Notes under the pieces: generated by a model
The model's input: the letters and a program-made list of their open reading frames with translations, nothing else
Told to the model about the DNA's origin: nothing
Database searches by the model: none
Position numbers and translations under genes: made by a program
Virus record (IMG/VR): IMGVR_UViG_3300025646_000137
Location: 1-37,641 of that record
DNA: 37,641 nucleotides
Strand: one strand, 5' to 3'
DNA from: a virus
In this document: in pieces, positions 6,428 to 17,300 of the stretch
Layout: the number at the start of each line of letters is the position of its first letter
Numbering within the stretch: the first letter of the stretch is position 1

Positions 6428-7867
6428 TTAATTTATGGTAACGAAAGCTTCAACTGTGCCTTCTTGTTCTGTCGACTTAGATTCAATGGCACGACCAATC
6501 ACATTAAATGCTGTTGCTTCACCTGGTTGTGCTGCTCTTGCTAGGCCGTTACCGGCACTAACAAGTCTATCACCTTTATTTATCTGACCTACCACTCTTA
6601 CGGGCACTCTACCAGCTACTGCGACAGCGGCGCCATCTTCAAGAGCAGCATTCATCAAGTATGCTGGGCGACTACTGATAACACCAAATACGTTATCAGC
6701 TAATTCTTCATTTACACGAGTAATTTCTTCTGCACCGCCAAGAGCAACTACTGTACCGGGCACATAATGTGCGTCTGTTGTAAAGTTTTCTGCAACGTCA
6801 GCGTATTGTGCAGCAGTAGAAGTTCCATTAAATGTTGTAGCATAAACTGTGCTAATTCTTGTACCACTGCTACCAAAGTTAACTGTGCCACTTACAAGAA
6901 GGTTACCTGTCATTGTGCCACCTGCTGTTTCAAGATAACCACTACCGCTGATCTGTGAATCAACATATGCTTTTGTTGCTGCATCAGTACTAGCAGTTGG
7001 TGTAGCAAGATCTGTGATTTTCTTGCTGCTTACGCTAACAGTACCGGTACCATCTGGAGCAAGAACAATGCTACCATTGGTATTTGTGTTTGTAAATACC
7101 GGATTGCTGCTACCATTGATATTAATTGTTAAGTCACCGTCATCACCAATGATAAGAGCAGTGTCGTTGTCAATAGTCAATGTTCCGGTTGTGGTATCAT
7201 TAGCATTGCTACGCAGATAATTTGCCGCAGCAACGCCGCCGAGCGCATCACTGTCTGTTGCTGTTCCTTGGAACTTAGCACCTGTAACGGTTGAACTTGC
7301 TTGGATACCTGGCTTAATTGTGGCAAATCCACTAATTGCTGCTTGTGGAGTAAATTCTGTGTCTTTGCTTACTGTACCTACTACTGTGTTAGCAACATAA
7401 AGTTTTACAACAACATGGTCTGTAGCACCACTATCGGTTACAACTTCAACAATGGCACCTGAAGTTCCTGAACCGCTGGTAAATGCTGGACCAATTGTGG
7501 TAAAGCTACTACCGTTGTAAACCTTTAACTGACCATTTGTAGTATCCCACCACAAATCACCAGTTACACTGCTACTTGGAGCACTTGCGCTTGCTGTGCT
7601 TGAGCTAACAGTTTTAAATGCACTACCAGTATAAACTTTAAGTAGTGCGTTAGTTGTATCCCACCACATTTGACCGGCGATTGGCGCCGAAGGAGCAGAT
7701 GAGTTTGCAAAATTCTCTAGTAATTTTACATAGTTTTCATTTAGAAACTCGCCATATCCAGCGTAGTTTTTTCCAATTAGAACTAAGTCTGTGGTGCTTG
7801 TATTAATTGTTCCGTCTGATACGGTTGCTAATACAGAACCATTAGTTTTGTTGATTGTATATGCCAT
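6428..7867 (-). CDS. Tail-fibre/adhesin-type structural protein
   Basis: A 479-residue, Ser/Thr/Gly-rich protein. Residues about 60-125 hold two copies of a G(Q/D)(M/L)WWDTTN..LKVY.GS.F repeat found in phage and bacterial surface proteins. A shaft with LGGVAAANYLRSNAN and a DAATKAYVDSQ segment (about 298-308) follows, typical of collagen-like or trimeric fibres. The C-terminal domain (about 344-479, QYADVAENF, PGTVVALGG, GVISSRPAYLMN, VAVAGRVPVRV) is shared with the 904-residue fibre upstream. A late-promoter motif lies 28 bases before the ATG, with GGAG ten bases before it. Host-contact fibre is the most likely role. The C-terminal domain may be a trimerisation or chaperone unit. Confidence 0.75.
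   Translation of the reverse strand: MAYTINKTNGSVLATVSDGTINTSTTDLVLIGKNYAGYGEFLNENYVKLLENFANSSAPSAPIAGQMWWDTTNALLKVYTGSAFKTVSSSTASASAPSSSVTGDLWWDTTNGQLKVYNGSSFTTIGPAFTSGSGTSGAIVEVVTDSGATDHVVVKLYVANTVVGTVSKDTEFTPQAAISGFATIKPGIQASSTVTGAKFQGTATDSDALGGVAAANYLRSNANDTTTGTLTIDNDTALIIGDDGDLTININGSSNPVFTNTNTNGSIVLAPDGTGTVSVSSKKITDLATPTASTDAATKAYVDSQISGSGYLETAGGTMTGNLLVSGTVNFGSSGTRISTVYATTFNGTSTAAQYADVAENFTTDAHYVPGTVVALGGAEEITRVNEELADNVFGVISSRPAYLMNAALEDGAAVAVAGRVPVRVVGQINKGDRLVSAGNGLARAAQPGEATAFNVIGRAIESKSTEQEGTVEAFVTIN
6951..7020. repeat. Fibre DNA repeat, copy 1
   Basis: Aligns without gaps to 9881-9950, with 53 of 70 bases identical by my count. It encodes the DAATKAYVDSQ region in both fibre genes. 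It marks a shared module and could serve as a site for recombination between fibre genes. Confidence 0.75.
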
Positions 7868-7894
7868 TGTTTTAATTCTCCACGAACTTTGTTT

Positions 7895-7902
7895 TATTTA
7901 TC
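7895..7902 (-). promoter_or_regulatory. T4-like late promoter motif (GATAAATA)
   Basis: GATAAATA on the - strand matches the T4 late consensus TATAAATA at seven of eight positions. It lies in the 56-base gap upstream of the 479-residue fibre gene, 28 bases before its ATG. The gp55 sigma factor that would read it is encoded in this window. Confidence 0.55.
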
Positions 7903-7923
7903 ATGAAATATAATCTTATCATA

Positions 7924-8577
7924 TTATAAGCCGGTTAAATTAGTCAAAGTCTGAATACGAATTGTATAATCTATCTGTATCAATCTGTTTAAACTTTTTT
8001 GTACCGGGTGAAATATAACATGTGTTAATAATTTTCCTGTGTTTACTGTTCCAGTCCAGCTTTTTAGACCCAGTTCATCAAATGTATACGTATCATTGAA
8101 GTTGCTGGTATTATCAAATGCTTGTTGATCGTTGGGCTCGCCGTAGTCTAATAAACAACTAACTACAATGTCAGTATAAACATTTCCGCTAACATGACTT
8201 ACTGTAAGTTTATTACGGCCAGCATCAGTGTTTAAACTGGAGTTGTTATCCACTACTTTATAGTAGGTTTGGTTGTACAAACTAGCGTTTTGCCCTGTAG
8301 AGTTAGCAGGAAGATAAGTTATAACTCCCGTGGGATCAACACTGGTTCCACCATTTCCAAATGCCATTTCATGAATAAAGCCTGTGGTTTTATTTGCTAC
8401 ACTAAGAGCAAGTGCTTCACTCATGTTTTCAAAATGAATAGCATTTCTTTTGTTTACATATTCTTCGCCAGACTCTGGGTCAAAAATACGTATGTGTCCT
8501 TCCATAAGAACACCGCCCTTTTCTTTTAAAGGCGTAGTTGGCTCTAATTGGCCCTGTTTAATTTCTGTACTTTTCAT
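7924..8577 (-). CDS. Unassigned structural-region protein
   Basis: A 217-residue protein. The ATG at 8577 is preferred over one at 8592 because AGGAAGA lies seven bases before it, while nothing precedes the upstream codon. The N-terminal 25 residues are charged and flexible (STEIKQGQLEPTTPLKEKGG). HIRIFDPESGEEYVNKRNAIHFENMSEALA follows, then a beta-rich body. The segment FIHEMAFGNGGT and several short strands suggest a small beta-sandwich. It sits between two fibre genes on the late strand, so it is probably a virion component or a fibre adaptor. No enzyme motif, signal peptide or membrane segment is seen. Confidence 0.65.
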   Translation of the reverse strand: MKSTEIKQGQLEPTTPLKEKGGVLMEGHIRIFDPESGEEYVNKRNAIHFENMSEALALSVANKTTGFIHEMAFGNGGTSVDPTGVITYLPANSTGQNASLYNQTYYKVVDNNSSLNTDAGRNKLTVSHVSGNVYTDIVVSCLLDYGEPNDQQAFDNTSNFNDTYTFDELGLKSWTGTVNTGKLLTHVIFHPVQKSLNRLIQIDYTIRIQTLTNLTGL

Positions 8578-8598
8578 GTGTTCTTCCTGCATATTATA

Positions 8599-11313
8599 CT
8601 AAACCTTTAACATACATTCAACAAGTTTTTCACCTGGATTTGTGTTTGTTTCTAGAGCTATACCAACTCTAAGTCCATCTGCTGTTGCGCTGGCTAAGCC
8701 ATTATTATCTGCTTTAACAACTTGCGCCTTTTCAACTGGACCCATAATACGAACTTTAACTCGTCCAACCAACGCAACTGGGATGCCGCCTTCTTGTTCA
8801 CTGTTCATTAGATAGGCTGGATTTTCACTGACTACGCCAGCTGGAACACCCAGTCTGTCGCAGTGTGTTACTTCAAAGGCTCCACCAACTTTTAAAACTG
8901 TTCCCACTGGATATCCAGCATCGGGTATGTACATTTCTGCTAAGTCAGCGTATTGTGCGCTGGTAGAAGTACCTTCAAACAAAGTGGCAACAACATTGCC
9001 AAGAACTCTTACTTTACCTGTTCCAGCTGGATCGAGTATTAAATCATCATTGCTTCTTGTTGTGGCAATGTTATTATCAACAACAATAATGCCATCTGTG
9101 GTAACTGCATTGGCATCAACTGTACCGGATACAGTCAACGAAGACAGTGTTCCTACACTAGTAATATTGGCTTGAGACGCGGTTTGTAGAGTACCTGTTA
9201 ATTGTGAAGCAATAACACTGTCAGTATAAACTGTTGCCCATTCGTTACCACTTGCTCCTAGATTATAGGTACTGTCAGAACTAGATATAATATCAGCAGC
9301 CACTACAACTTTTCCAGTACCGCTGGTTCTAATTTCTAAGTTATCATTACTGCGTGTAGTTTCAACTACATTATCGTATAGGTTTAAGCCATCTGTTGTG
9401 ATAGTATCAGCATCTAATGTACCCAACTGTAAGGTTGCCAACGTAAAATTAGCATCATTAATATCAATTGTTGTTCCAGTTGGTTCCGGTCCATAATCAG
9501 AGAATAATTTAAATATTCCGCTGTCACTAGCGTCACGAAATAAACCAGCATGGGCTGCTCTACTACCATTGTAATAGTGTCCAGTAAAACCAATATCTAA
9601 TAGGTCACTGGACTCGTTTCCTACCGCCAGCCTAATTAGAGAATCTGCTACATCTAAGTCAGTAGTACTAACAGTTGTGGTTGTTCCAAGAACGGACAAG
9701 TTACCACTAACTTCTAGTGTATTAATAGTAACGCTGTCTGGCAAACCAATTGTAACTTTATTATTGGTAACCGCTGTTTCAATTTCACTGGCTGTACCCT
9801 CAAATGTTAGTGTATCAGTGCCAACTGTAACTGTATCAGTACCTGTGTTACCGGCGATATCAAATGCAGTACCTGCACTTACTTGTGAGTCAACATATGC
9901 TTTAGTTGCTGCGTCTTGCGCTGATGTTGGCGTAGCAAGATTTATGATTTTACTATCAGATACAGAAACGTTACCTGTGCCATTTGGAGATAGGACTAAG
10001 TCTGCGTTACTAACATTAGTGGTAATATCATTTTGATTTATTGTGATAGAATCGATATATAGACTACCTGCTGTTAAACTGCTGGTACCAATGTTTATAT
10101 TTCCAAAATTACTGGTAATACTGCCTGAATCTAATGCACCAGTACTAACTATTCCTGTGAGATTGCCAGTTGTAATAACTGTACCTGTTGCATTGGGTAA
10201 CGTAATTATTCTATTGGTGCTTGGATCTGCTATCACCATTGTAGTGGTATTAGAACTTCCAGTAAAAACTAGATCGACTGTGTTGTCTAGTGTAAGATTA
10301 CTAGCAATGGTTCCTAAACTTGTTATGTTGGTTTGTGCAGCAGTTGTTAGTGTACCGCTTAAATTTGTCGCTGTAACTGTCGTAGCAGTAAGTTCGCCAC
10401 TTACCGCAACAACACCTGTACCATTAGGTACTAGATTAATATCATTGTTAGTTACTAGGTTACTAATCGTATCGCCACCAATTTCAATGTTACCAAAGTC
10501 TGGCGCACCCTGCATACTAATGCTGATGTCGTCTGTGTTTTCAGTAACACTGAATGCTGCTGGATTAAAAATAAGAGTCTTAAACTTAAGATCACTAGCA
10601 ACTTTTGTTTTATATAACCCAACGCCCGCGCCTACATTAGTTACTGTGTTTGCTTCACCACCAGCAGCACCAGGCGCAATTGCCGGTATCCATTCGTTAT
10701 CTGAGCTACTCCAAGTTAACACATCATTGTTGTTTGGAGTAACCGAAGTAGTATCAACATCGCTAAGAGCATCAATGCTGGTAGAATTTATTTTTGTAAG
10801 AACCCTTGAGTCAGTATAATACATTGTACCACTGCTTACGGTAGCACTTGGATCTTCTGGCAGATTTGCTGTATTAACTTGATTAGCACCAGTACCAAAA
10901 TCAATATGTGTGTCATTAATACCGTCGGTTGGCACACTAATTTCGCCACTGGTAATATTAATACCGCTGCCTGCGGTAAAATGTGCTCTTACTTCACTGG
11001 CACTTGGACCGGTATAGGTAATAACACCAGTGCTACTATTGTATGATAAACTTCCGTCGCCGCCAGAATCAGTGATACTAATAGCTGTTCTTGCTCTTGT
11101 GTTTGTAAACCAAATGTTGGTAGCGCCGCCAGATTCGCTGATGTCATCAGTATTAAGTGTAATTGAATTACTGGAGTTTACAGTGAGACTATTAACAGTT
11201 TTTACATAATTTTCTTCTAAAAGGTTAGTTCTTGTATTCAGATCTGTAAAGTTACCATCCATTTCGGTATGGGTAAGTGGAACGCTTTTACTGCTTCTTA
11301 AAACTATGGCCAT
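8599..11313 (-). CDS. Long tail-fibre structural protein
   Basis: A 904-residue protein. The N-terminus (MAIVLRSSKSVPLTHTEMDGNFTDLN) is a common start of marine phage fibres and probably anchors it to the baseplate. Most of the length is Thr/Ser/Asn-rich beta-structure with internal repeats, such as TTDG....DN...TTRSND.L......GTGKV twice before the C-terminus, and LTGTLQTASQANITS-type units. A DAATKAYVDSQ module sits near residue 474. The C-terminal 130 residues (QYADLAEMYIPDAGYPVGTVLKVGG, VVSENPAYLMNS, VALVGRVKVRI) match those of the 479-residue fibre. GAGAG precedes the ATG, and two late motifs lie just upstream. The likely role is host recognition. A self-cleaving intramolecular chaperone end is a possible reading of the C-terminus, not shown here. 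Confidence 0.8.
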   Translation of the reverse strand: MAIVLRSSKSVPLTHTEMDGNFTDLNTRTNLLEENYVKTVNSLTVNSSNSITLNTDDISESGGATNIWFTNTRARTAISITDSGGDGSLSYNSSTGVITYTGPSASEVRAHFTAGSGINITSGEISVPTDGINDTHIDFGTGANQVNTANLPEDPSATVSSGTMYYTDSRVLTKINSTSIDALSDVDTTSVTPNNNDVLTWSSSDNEWIPAIAPGAAGGEANTVTNVGAGVGLYKTKVASDLKFKTLIFNPAAFSVTENTDDISISMQGAPDFGNIEIGGDTISNLVTNNDINLVPNGTGVVAVSGELTATTVTATNLSGTLTTAAQTNITSLGTIASNLTLDNTVDLVFTGSSNTTTMVIADPSTNRIITLPNATGTVITTGNLTGIVSTGALDSGSITSNFGNINIGTSSLTAGSLYIDSITINQNDITTNVSNADLVLSPNGTGNVSVSDSKIINLATPTSAQDAATKAYVDSQVSAGTAFDIAGNTGTDTVTVGTDTLTFEGTASEIETAVTNNKVTIGLPDSVTINTLEVSGNLSVLGTTTTVSTTDLDVADSLIRLAVGNESSDLLDIGFTGHYYNGSRAAHAGLFRDASDSGIFKLFSDYGPEPTGTTIDINDANFTLATLQLGTLDADTITTDGLNLYDNVVETTRSNDNLEIRTSGTGKVVVAADIISSSDSTYNLGASGNEWATVYTDSVIASQLTGTLQTASQANITSVGTLSSLTVSGTVDANAVTTDGIIVVDNNIATTRSNDDLILDPAGTGKVRVLGNVVATLFEGTSTSAQYADLAEMYIPDAGYPVGTVLKVGGAFEVTHCDRLGVPAGVVSENPAYLMNSEQEGGIPVALVGRVKVRIMGPVEKAQVVKADNNGLASATADGLRVGIALETNTNPGEKLVECMLKV
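9881..9950. repeat. Fibre DNA repeat, copy 2
   Basis: Partner of 6951-7020, encoding the DAATKAYVDSQ module of the 904-residue fibre. The two copies are on the same strand, 2.9 kb apart, and differ by substitutions only. Confidence 0.75.
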
Positions 11314-11330
11314 ATTATCAATCTCTCACA

Positions 11331-11338
11331 TATTTATT
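11331..11338 (-). promoter_or_regulatory. T4-like late promoter motif, proximal copy
   Basis: AATAAATA on the - strand, seven of eight bases matching the T4 late consensus, 18 bases before the ATG of the 904-residue fibre gene. Confidence 0.6.
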
Positions 11339-11339
11339 G

Positions 11340-11347
11340 TATTTATT
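11340..11347 (-). promoter_or_regulatory. T4-like late promoter motif, distal copy
   Basis: A second AATAAATA one base beyond the first, giving a nine-base repeat distance. Both lie in the 45-base gap after the giant baseplate gene. They may be two start points or one functional site and a by-chance copy in AT-rich DNA. Confidence 0.5.
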
Positions 11348-11358
11348 TTATGGTAATA

Positions 11359-14300
11359 TTATCCTAGTGGTAATTCCACAACATAAAACTCATCTACATA
11401 GTCATCTTCAACGTACTTTGGTGATTCAAGTTCTTTTACATAAGCAGGCACAAATGCTTCACAGGCTTTTATAAAGTTAGCATTTGTTGTACTAGACGCT
11501 TGTAATCCATTGCCATTCGCAGCAGTTATAGAACCCAAATCATACCATGTTTTAGTATGTGTATCTGTTGCTGGTAACCTCTGGGCATCTGTTGTATCAT
11601 ACACTTCTGTTCCTGCTAGATGCAGATTAGCAAATCTTGTTCCGTGTGTTGCACGTCTAATATTAGTAATATAATTTTCGTCATGGCTTATCTGCCAGTA
11701 TGTAATTCTCTCATTGCCAAGATATATTACCCCGGGTTGATCTGAGTTTACCGAAACCACTGGCAACTTACTTGCATCCTTAAGGTATATTACGGTATCA
11801 GTTGGCAACAAATCTCTGGCAAGTTTGGTAGCACCATCGGCGCATAACCTGAAATATTCGTAATCACCTAGCATATTTTTAGTCATTCTATAACCAATCG
11901 TTGGCTCAATTATTAGTTCGCTGAAATGAGTAACAATAATTTCGCTGCCGGCAGTTATAGTTTGACTGCTCAAGTCAATTCTACCATTGATATCAATACT
12001 GTATTCGCCGCTATGTAGTCTTACTCCATCTAGTGTTACCCATAAATTATTAGCGTTTGTAGGAATTCTATCCATTGTATACTTGTTAAGCGCGGTGCCA
12101 CTTAACGTGACTCCGTCAAAGTTGCCGCTATCAAAGCCGTTTTCATCATACCCAATGATTATTGAAGTAGTCTCACTGCCTTCACCAATGAATACCTTTG
12201 TATGAACTCTAATAGGATCGTGATTATAGAATTGAGTTATGTAAAGTGTGTTACCAGTACTAAAACTTAATCCGCTGTCTAGTGTAATTAAATCGTTGTT
12301 GATAAAGTATTCATTAGCGTTTCTTACACCAATTATCAGAGAATCTCCTGCGGAATAAGCATCCAGTAGATTTACTTGATAATACAGCGTGCTATCAATA
12401 TCTGTTTCAATTGAAACTGTATAGTCTTGAACAATGTTAAGATTTTCAATGGTATTGGTTGCTGCGCGAATAACACTAACTTGTATATCTCCAACACTTA
12501 CATTAGTGGTATCTTCGCCGGCGGTAGTTGGTGTTCTATAAGCCAGTGTACTTCCATCCAAGGTATAATACTTTGCATTGCTGGGTTTAAGTCTGACTCC
12601 ATTTAATTCAACAATTACATTGCTCTCAAAGCTCTTTGTAAATGTTCTAAAATTATAATCTAGCTCATATTCATAAGTTCCAGCGGTTAGAGAAATTTCC
12701 ATGGTCTCGCCGCGAGTAAATGCTGGCTTATCAGTGGCCCTATTGCTTATGTAAGCATGTATTACACTGCCATTTGGATTGGTTGTAGTAGTTGTAATGT
12801 TAACTCTATTATTTGCATTTGTGATCGTGTGATCAACGGGTACACCATCCCTCAAAACTAAACTTTGAGTATATCTGGTATAGTCTATGCCTAGTGTAAA
12901 ACTCACCGAACTGCCATCACCTATGATAAGTTCTTCGTGTGTGATCTTTTCACCGGTGACGCCATAACCATATAGATAAATTAAAGTTCCTGCGGCAGGT
13001 GTTGATGCGAAACGCACTGTTCTGGTTTGATAATTAACAGTGAAATCATATTTCCTAGTGGATCCGTGATAAGCAACAATATAATCAACAAGTTCACGTC
13101 TTGTGGTATTGGCATAACTAAATGAGTTGGTTGTGCCGTCGGCAATGTATACTCTGCTTACTGTTTTAAAACTATTTCCATCGCCAGCAAAATCGTCGCT
13201 GGGATCGGTGTAGACTTCTATGTCAAGCGTGTCAAAAACTATGCCCGGCACAAATTCTTCTGGTGAGTGACTGTTATAAACGTCTACAAATTCGCCGCCG
13301 GCAACATTAATATCTTCGGGTCTTGTCCCTAGCGCAAGATCGCTAAATGTACTTTTTATTACAGAATCTAAAGCACTAGCACCAGCAAGAACAGTTAATC
13401 CATTGGTGTCAATTTCAAAGTCATCAAAACCTAGTGTGTCAAAATTTCCTTGATCGTAGCCAGGTTCTCTATCAAATCCAATACCGCTTACCTTATTAGC
13501 AAAATAATCTGTTCCCTTTTGTAACAGTTTTAGATCGTCGCCTATCATTCCCTGTGTTGGGTAATAATAGGCTGCGATTCTGTCAGCCGCGTTAGCAAAA
13601 TCTTCATCGTTATAGGTTACAAGTGCAGTAGCACCACTAGCATCTTCTAGGCTAAATGTACTGCCACTTGTAAACCCACCTGACAGATCAACACGATAAA
13701 CGTCTTGAATTCCTGTATTAGTATTATAATAAGCAATCAGTGTGTTATAACTATAACTGGTGTTTGGTTGCCAGTCCTGTATAGAGCTACTATAAGTAAT
13801 TCTATCGAATTTAATAGTGGTATCAAATTCTCTTACCGCGTCATTGGCAATCCTTGGTAATAACACAAGCCCTGTACCGGAACCGCTGTAAGTTATTATT
13901 GGTGTTTGTGTATATCCGCTGCCCTTTTTAACAACGCTTACACTAATAATTTTTGTACCATTGGTAATTGCCGTAACTTCGGCACGCTGTCCGCCAGTAA
14001 TATTTGGTTCGCTAACTGTAATTACTGGATTTTCTAAGAATCCAGATCCACCGTTGTAAATTTCTACGCTATCCAAATAATATGTATAGTTTTCACTCCA
14101 TGGATTGTTAAGTCCTTGTGTTCTTATTATTTCGTCGCCAGCAAAGTCGCCGCTGGGTTTTCTAAAATAACCTTCTACTGAATCATAGAAACTATGTGTA
14201 TCAAAGTCAGTTACATCACCCAAGTATTCGTCATTGCCTTTGTATCTAAGACTATATTCTCTTATGTAGGTATGATATGGTTTTACTTCATTGATATAAT

Positions 14301-17300
14301 CTTCGATAAATGTGCTGTTATCGAGTTGATAATTTGGGTATTGATCTAGATTTCTTAGTTTATGTAATACACGAATAAAACCGGTTTTTATCGCCCAATC
14401 AGATACGCCCGAATCTAATTCGTGCAAACTATATTCAATCAATCTAAAGAATAATTTATTTTTGTTTAAAGCAAGATTACCTGTGAATATTTCGTCAAAT
14501 ATTGCATTTGCTATAATTCTCATTTCGTTGTGAGGAACTCTATCAAATCTTTCAAAATCAAATACAACAGAATCAAAGCCAATAAAGCTTGAATATGTTG
14601 TATTAGCAAAATCATAGATGCTAGATCTTATTTCAATGCTGCCATTCTCAATTGCAACTTCTCGCCAAGTTCCAATATTGGTATAAACGAACAAACTAAA
14701 GTTACCGTCGTCGTTAGTTCTAACTCGTGCAACATCTCCTGTAACAGCAGTCAGGGACAACAAATCAGGTTCGGTATCAACTGTAAACCTAGGAACAGTT
14801 GTATTGGAATAACCATCGGCATACCAATTAATATAATTCCAATATCTACCTGTATTGTACGCTTGAACTCTATACAAACTCCAAGTTCTATTGTCACTGC
14901 TGTCTACTTCTAATTCATAGATAGTCCAATCTCCGCCAACAGAACTATCACTTTCAACTAAAACTCTATAACCAGCTGATATAGTTCTAAGATTAATATA
15001 ATCTCGGGTTGTAAGGTCAGGCACACTGCGATTCCATTCGCCACTGGTGGTCAGTGGGGCTGGCTCACTCGCAAATAGTCTACTTAGATTAAACTGCCTT
15101 GCTATCGGAACGGTTGTAAAAATGGCATTACAATAATCAACAAAAGTTTTTACTGCTAGTTGTCGATTTTTGAACATTGTTTGTCTTGGCCTGATGCTAA
15201 CACCGTAGCGTTCACCCTCGCCGAGGGTTGGATCTGGAACAATATTGCCTATACTATTAGCACCTGCTAAACTGTCAATAATTTTATTTTTAATCTTGCT
15301 GGGCAATTCCTGTGTAGGATCATTTTCAGAAATTAAATCAAATTCACTGTGTAAAATGCCTTCGTTCTTGACCACGTCGTAATTAATGCTCAACACCGTA
15401 TCTGTGCCGGACAAATCATCTATTAGATTGTTTAATACAAAGGTATGACTATTAATTACATTAACAAATTTTGTACCTGTTGCAATTGGATTTTCAATTA
15501 GTTGGCGCACGCTTTCAGTGCTTAACTGTCGACGTTCATCATTAGGGAATGTAGTTAATCCAGTTACCCAATAGTAATATCGTGTTTGGGTGGTATTTGT
15601 AACACTGTTATACTGTAGATTTACAACATAATTACTGTCGTCGGGATATCTGGGTGTTCCCGGTAATCCGCTGTCAACGTGCTGACTTGGTAACACAGTG
15701 CTTTCTGTCCATTCATAGATGTCAATGCTAGAACCTGGGAAAAATCTATTCCAGTTTTGGACTCGGTAATTGTCATCACCTTGTTCATATTCTAAAACTC
15801 TACATGTAGAAAGGTCCCACCATACTCTGCCTAGTTTTTCGTCGTTCCATCCACTTGTTTCGCTGTCAGTAACCGAATCTTTGTTGCTGCTGACATTATA
15901 GGTAGCAGGATCTAACGGGGTAATATAATCAAGTTCTTGCTGGGCAAGTCCGGGAAGCTTGTTTTTAAAGATATCAACTGTGTCAACAAAACTAATAATT
16001 TCCTTGTTCCTGTTATTGTATGTAACAATTCTATTAATAGCAGAAATATCCACCTTGTCTTCTTCTACACGATACTTTTCCCAAGTATATTCGTTATCAG
16101 AGTTTGTGAAATAGTAAAAACTACCCGCATTAGAAACCCATTCATCATCTGCTGGGCTACCTACAAACAATTTTCCTCTGTGTATAGCTGCGCTGGCACC
16201 AAATTGGTCAAGTTGATTGATTTTTGTACTCTGTAACTGTTGACCAAAAGCATACTTTGGAGGATTAGTAATGCTCATAGGAGTATCAATAGTTTCTGTG
16301 CTGTCAAGTAAATCGTAGAGATAAACCGCACCACTTTGTCTTACCTTATCAACAAATCTTGTGCTGTTGGCATCAAATGTTGTGGTAAATTCATTGTAAG
16401 TTCTGCTTAGGGTATCGGTGTCAATATCAAATCCTGTATCTAATGCTGCGCTGGCCCGGTCGCTAGCAACGATCAATCTCTGTTCTGCCGGATTGTTTAT
16501 TGGAATATGTTTGTCAAAAGCAATGGTTCTACCAAAGTTTTCGTTGTCTGCGCCCAGCGGATGGTTCAATTTTTGTGTAAACTTAAAGGGTTTAACTTCT
16601 GCAAAATCTTTGAATGTGGATCCTGTTCCTGGGCGAACTTTTAAACGCTTGTTTGGAACTGCGGAGGTTGATGTAATCTTTAAGTTATTTCCAGATACCT
16701 GCGATGAAACCTGAATAATTTCTGATGAGTTAATATCATCAGACAGTTTTGTTGGATCATTGGTTGTATTTTTAGAAACAACAACTTCATAATCATTGAT
16801 AAAGATGCTGTCAAATCTAACACTAAATGTTGAACTGTCCGTGCTCTGTGTTGTTACTTGGCCAAAACGAAGTCCTTCGTCAACAAATATAAAAGCACTG
16901 CCTGAATTAGGATTTAATTCATCCTCGCCAGGACTGCCAATAGCAACTATAGCACCATAAGCGTCAATGCCTACACTATAACCAAACAGTTCGCTGTCAG
17001 TAGGAGATTGCCCAGCAAAGTTTTGATCTATTTTTTGTATTTCAGCAAAATTACCTGTGTATACCCTGATATCACTGTTAGTAGCAGGAATATATCTAAA
17101 ACTAATCGTATTTCCGCTAACTGTGTATCTATTGGCACTGCTATCGCTGTCAAATCCGCCAAACTCACCAGTTGCTAGACTTTGAACCGCGCCATCGACT
17201 TCAATATAGAAATGGTCTGGTAAAGTATTGCTGGTAGTAAATTCATAGGTACTACCGTTACCAGTGAATCTTTCTACAATATGATGGAACAAATAAGCTT

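Noticed and set aside
10043-10819. 258-codon + strand open frame inside the 904-residue fibre gene
   Set aside because: It is antisense to a clear fibre gene. The Val/Leu/Thr-rich product mirrors the repetitive Thr/Asn codons of the real gene, and no ribosome-binding site or promoter was found.
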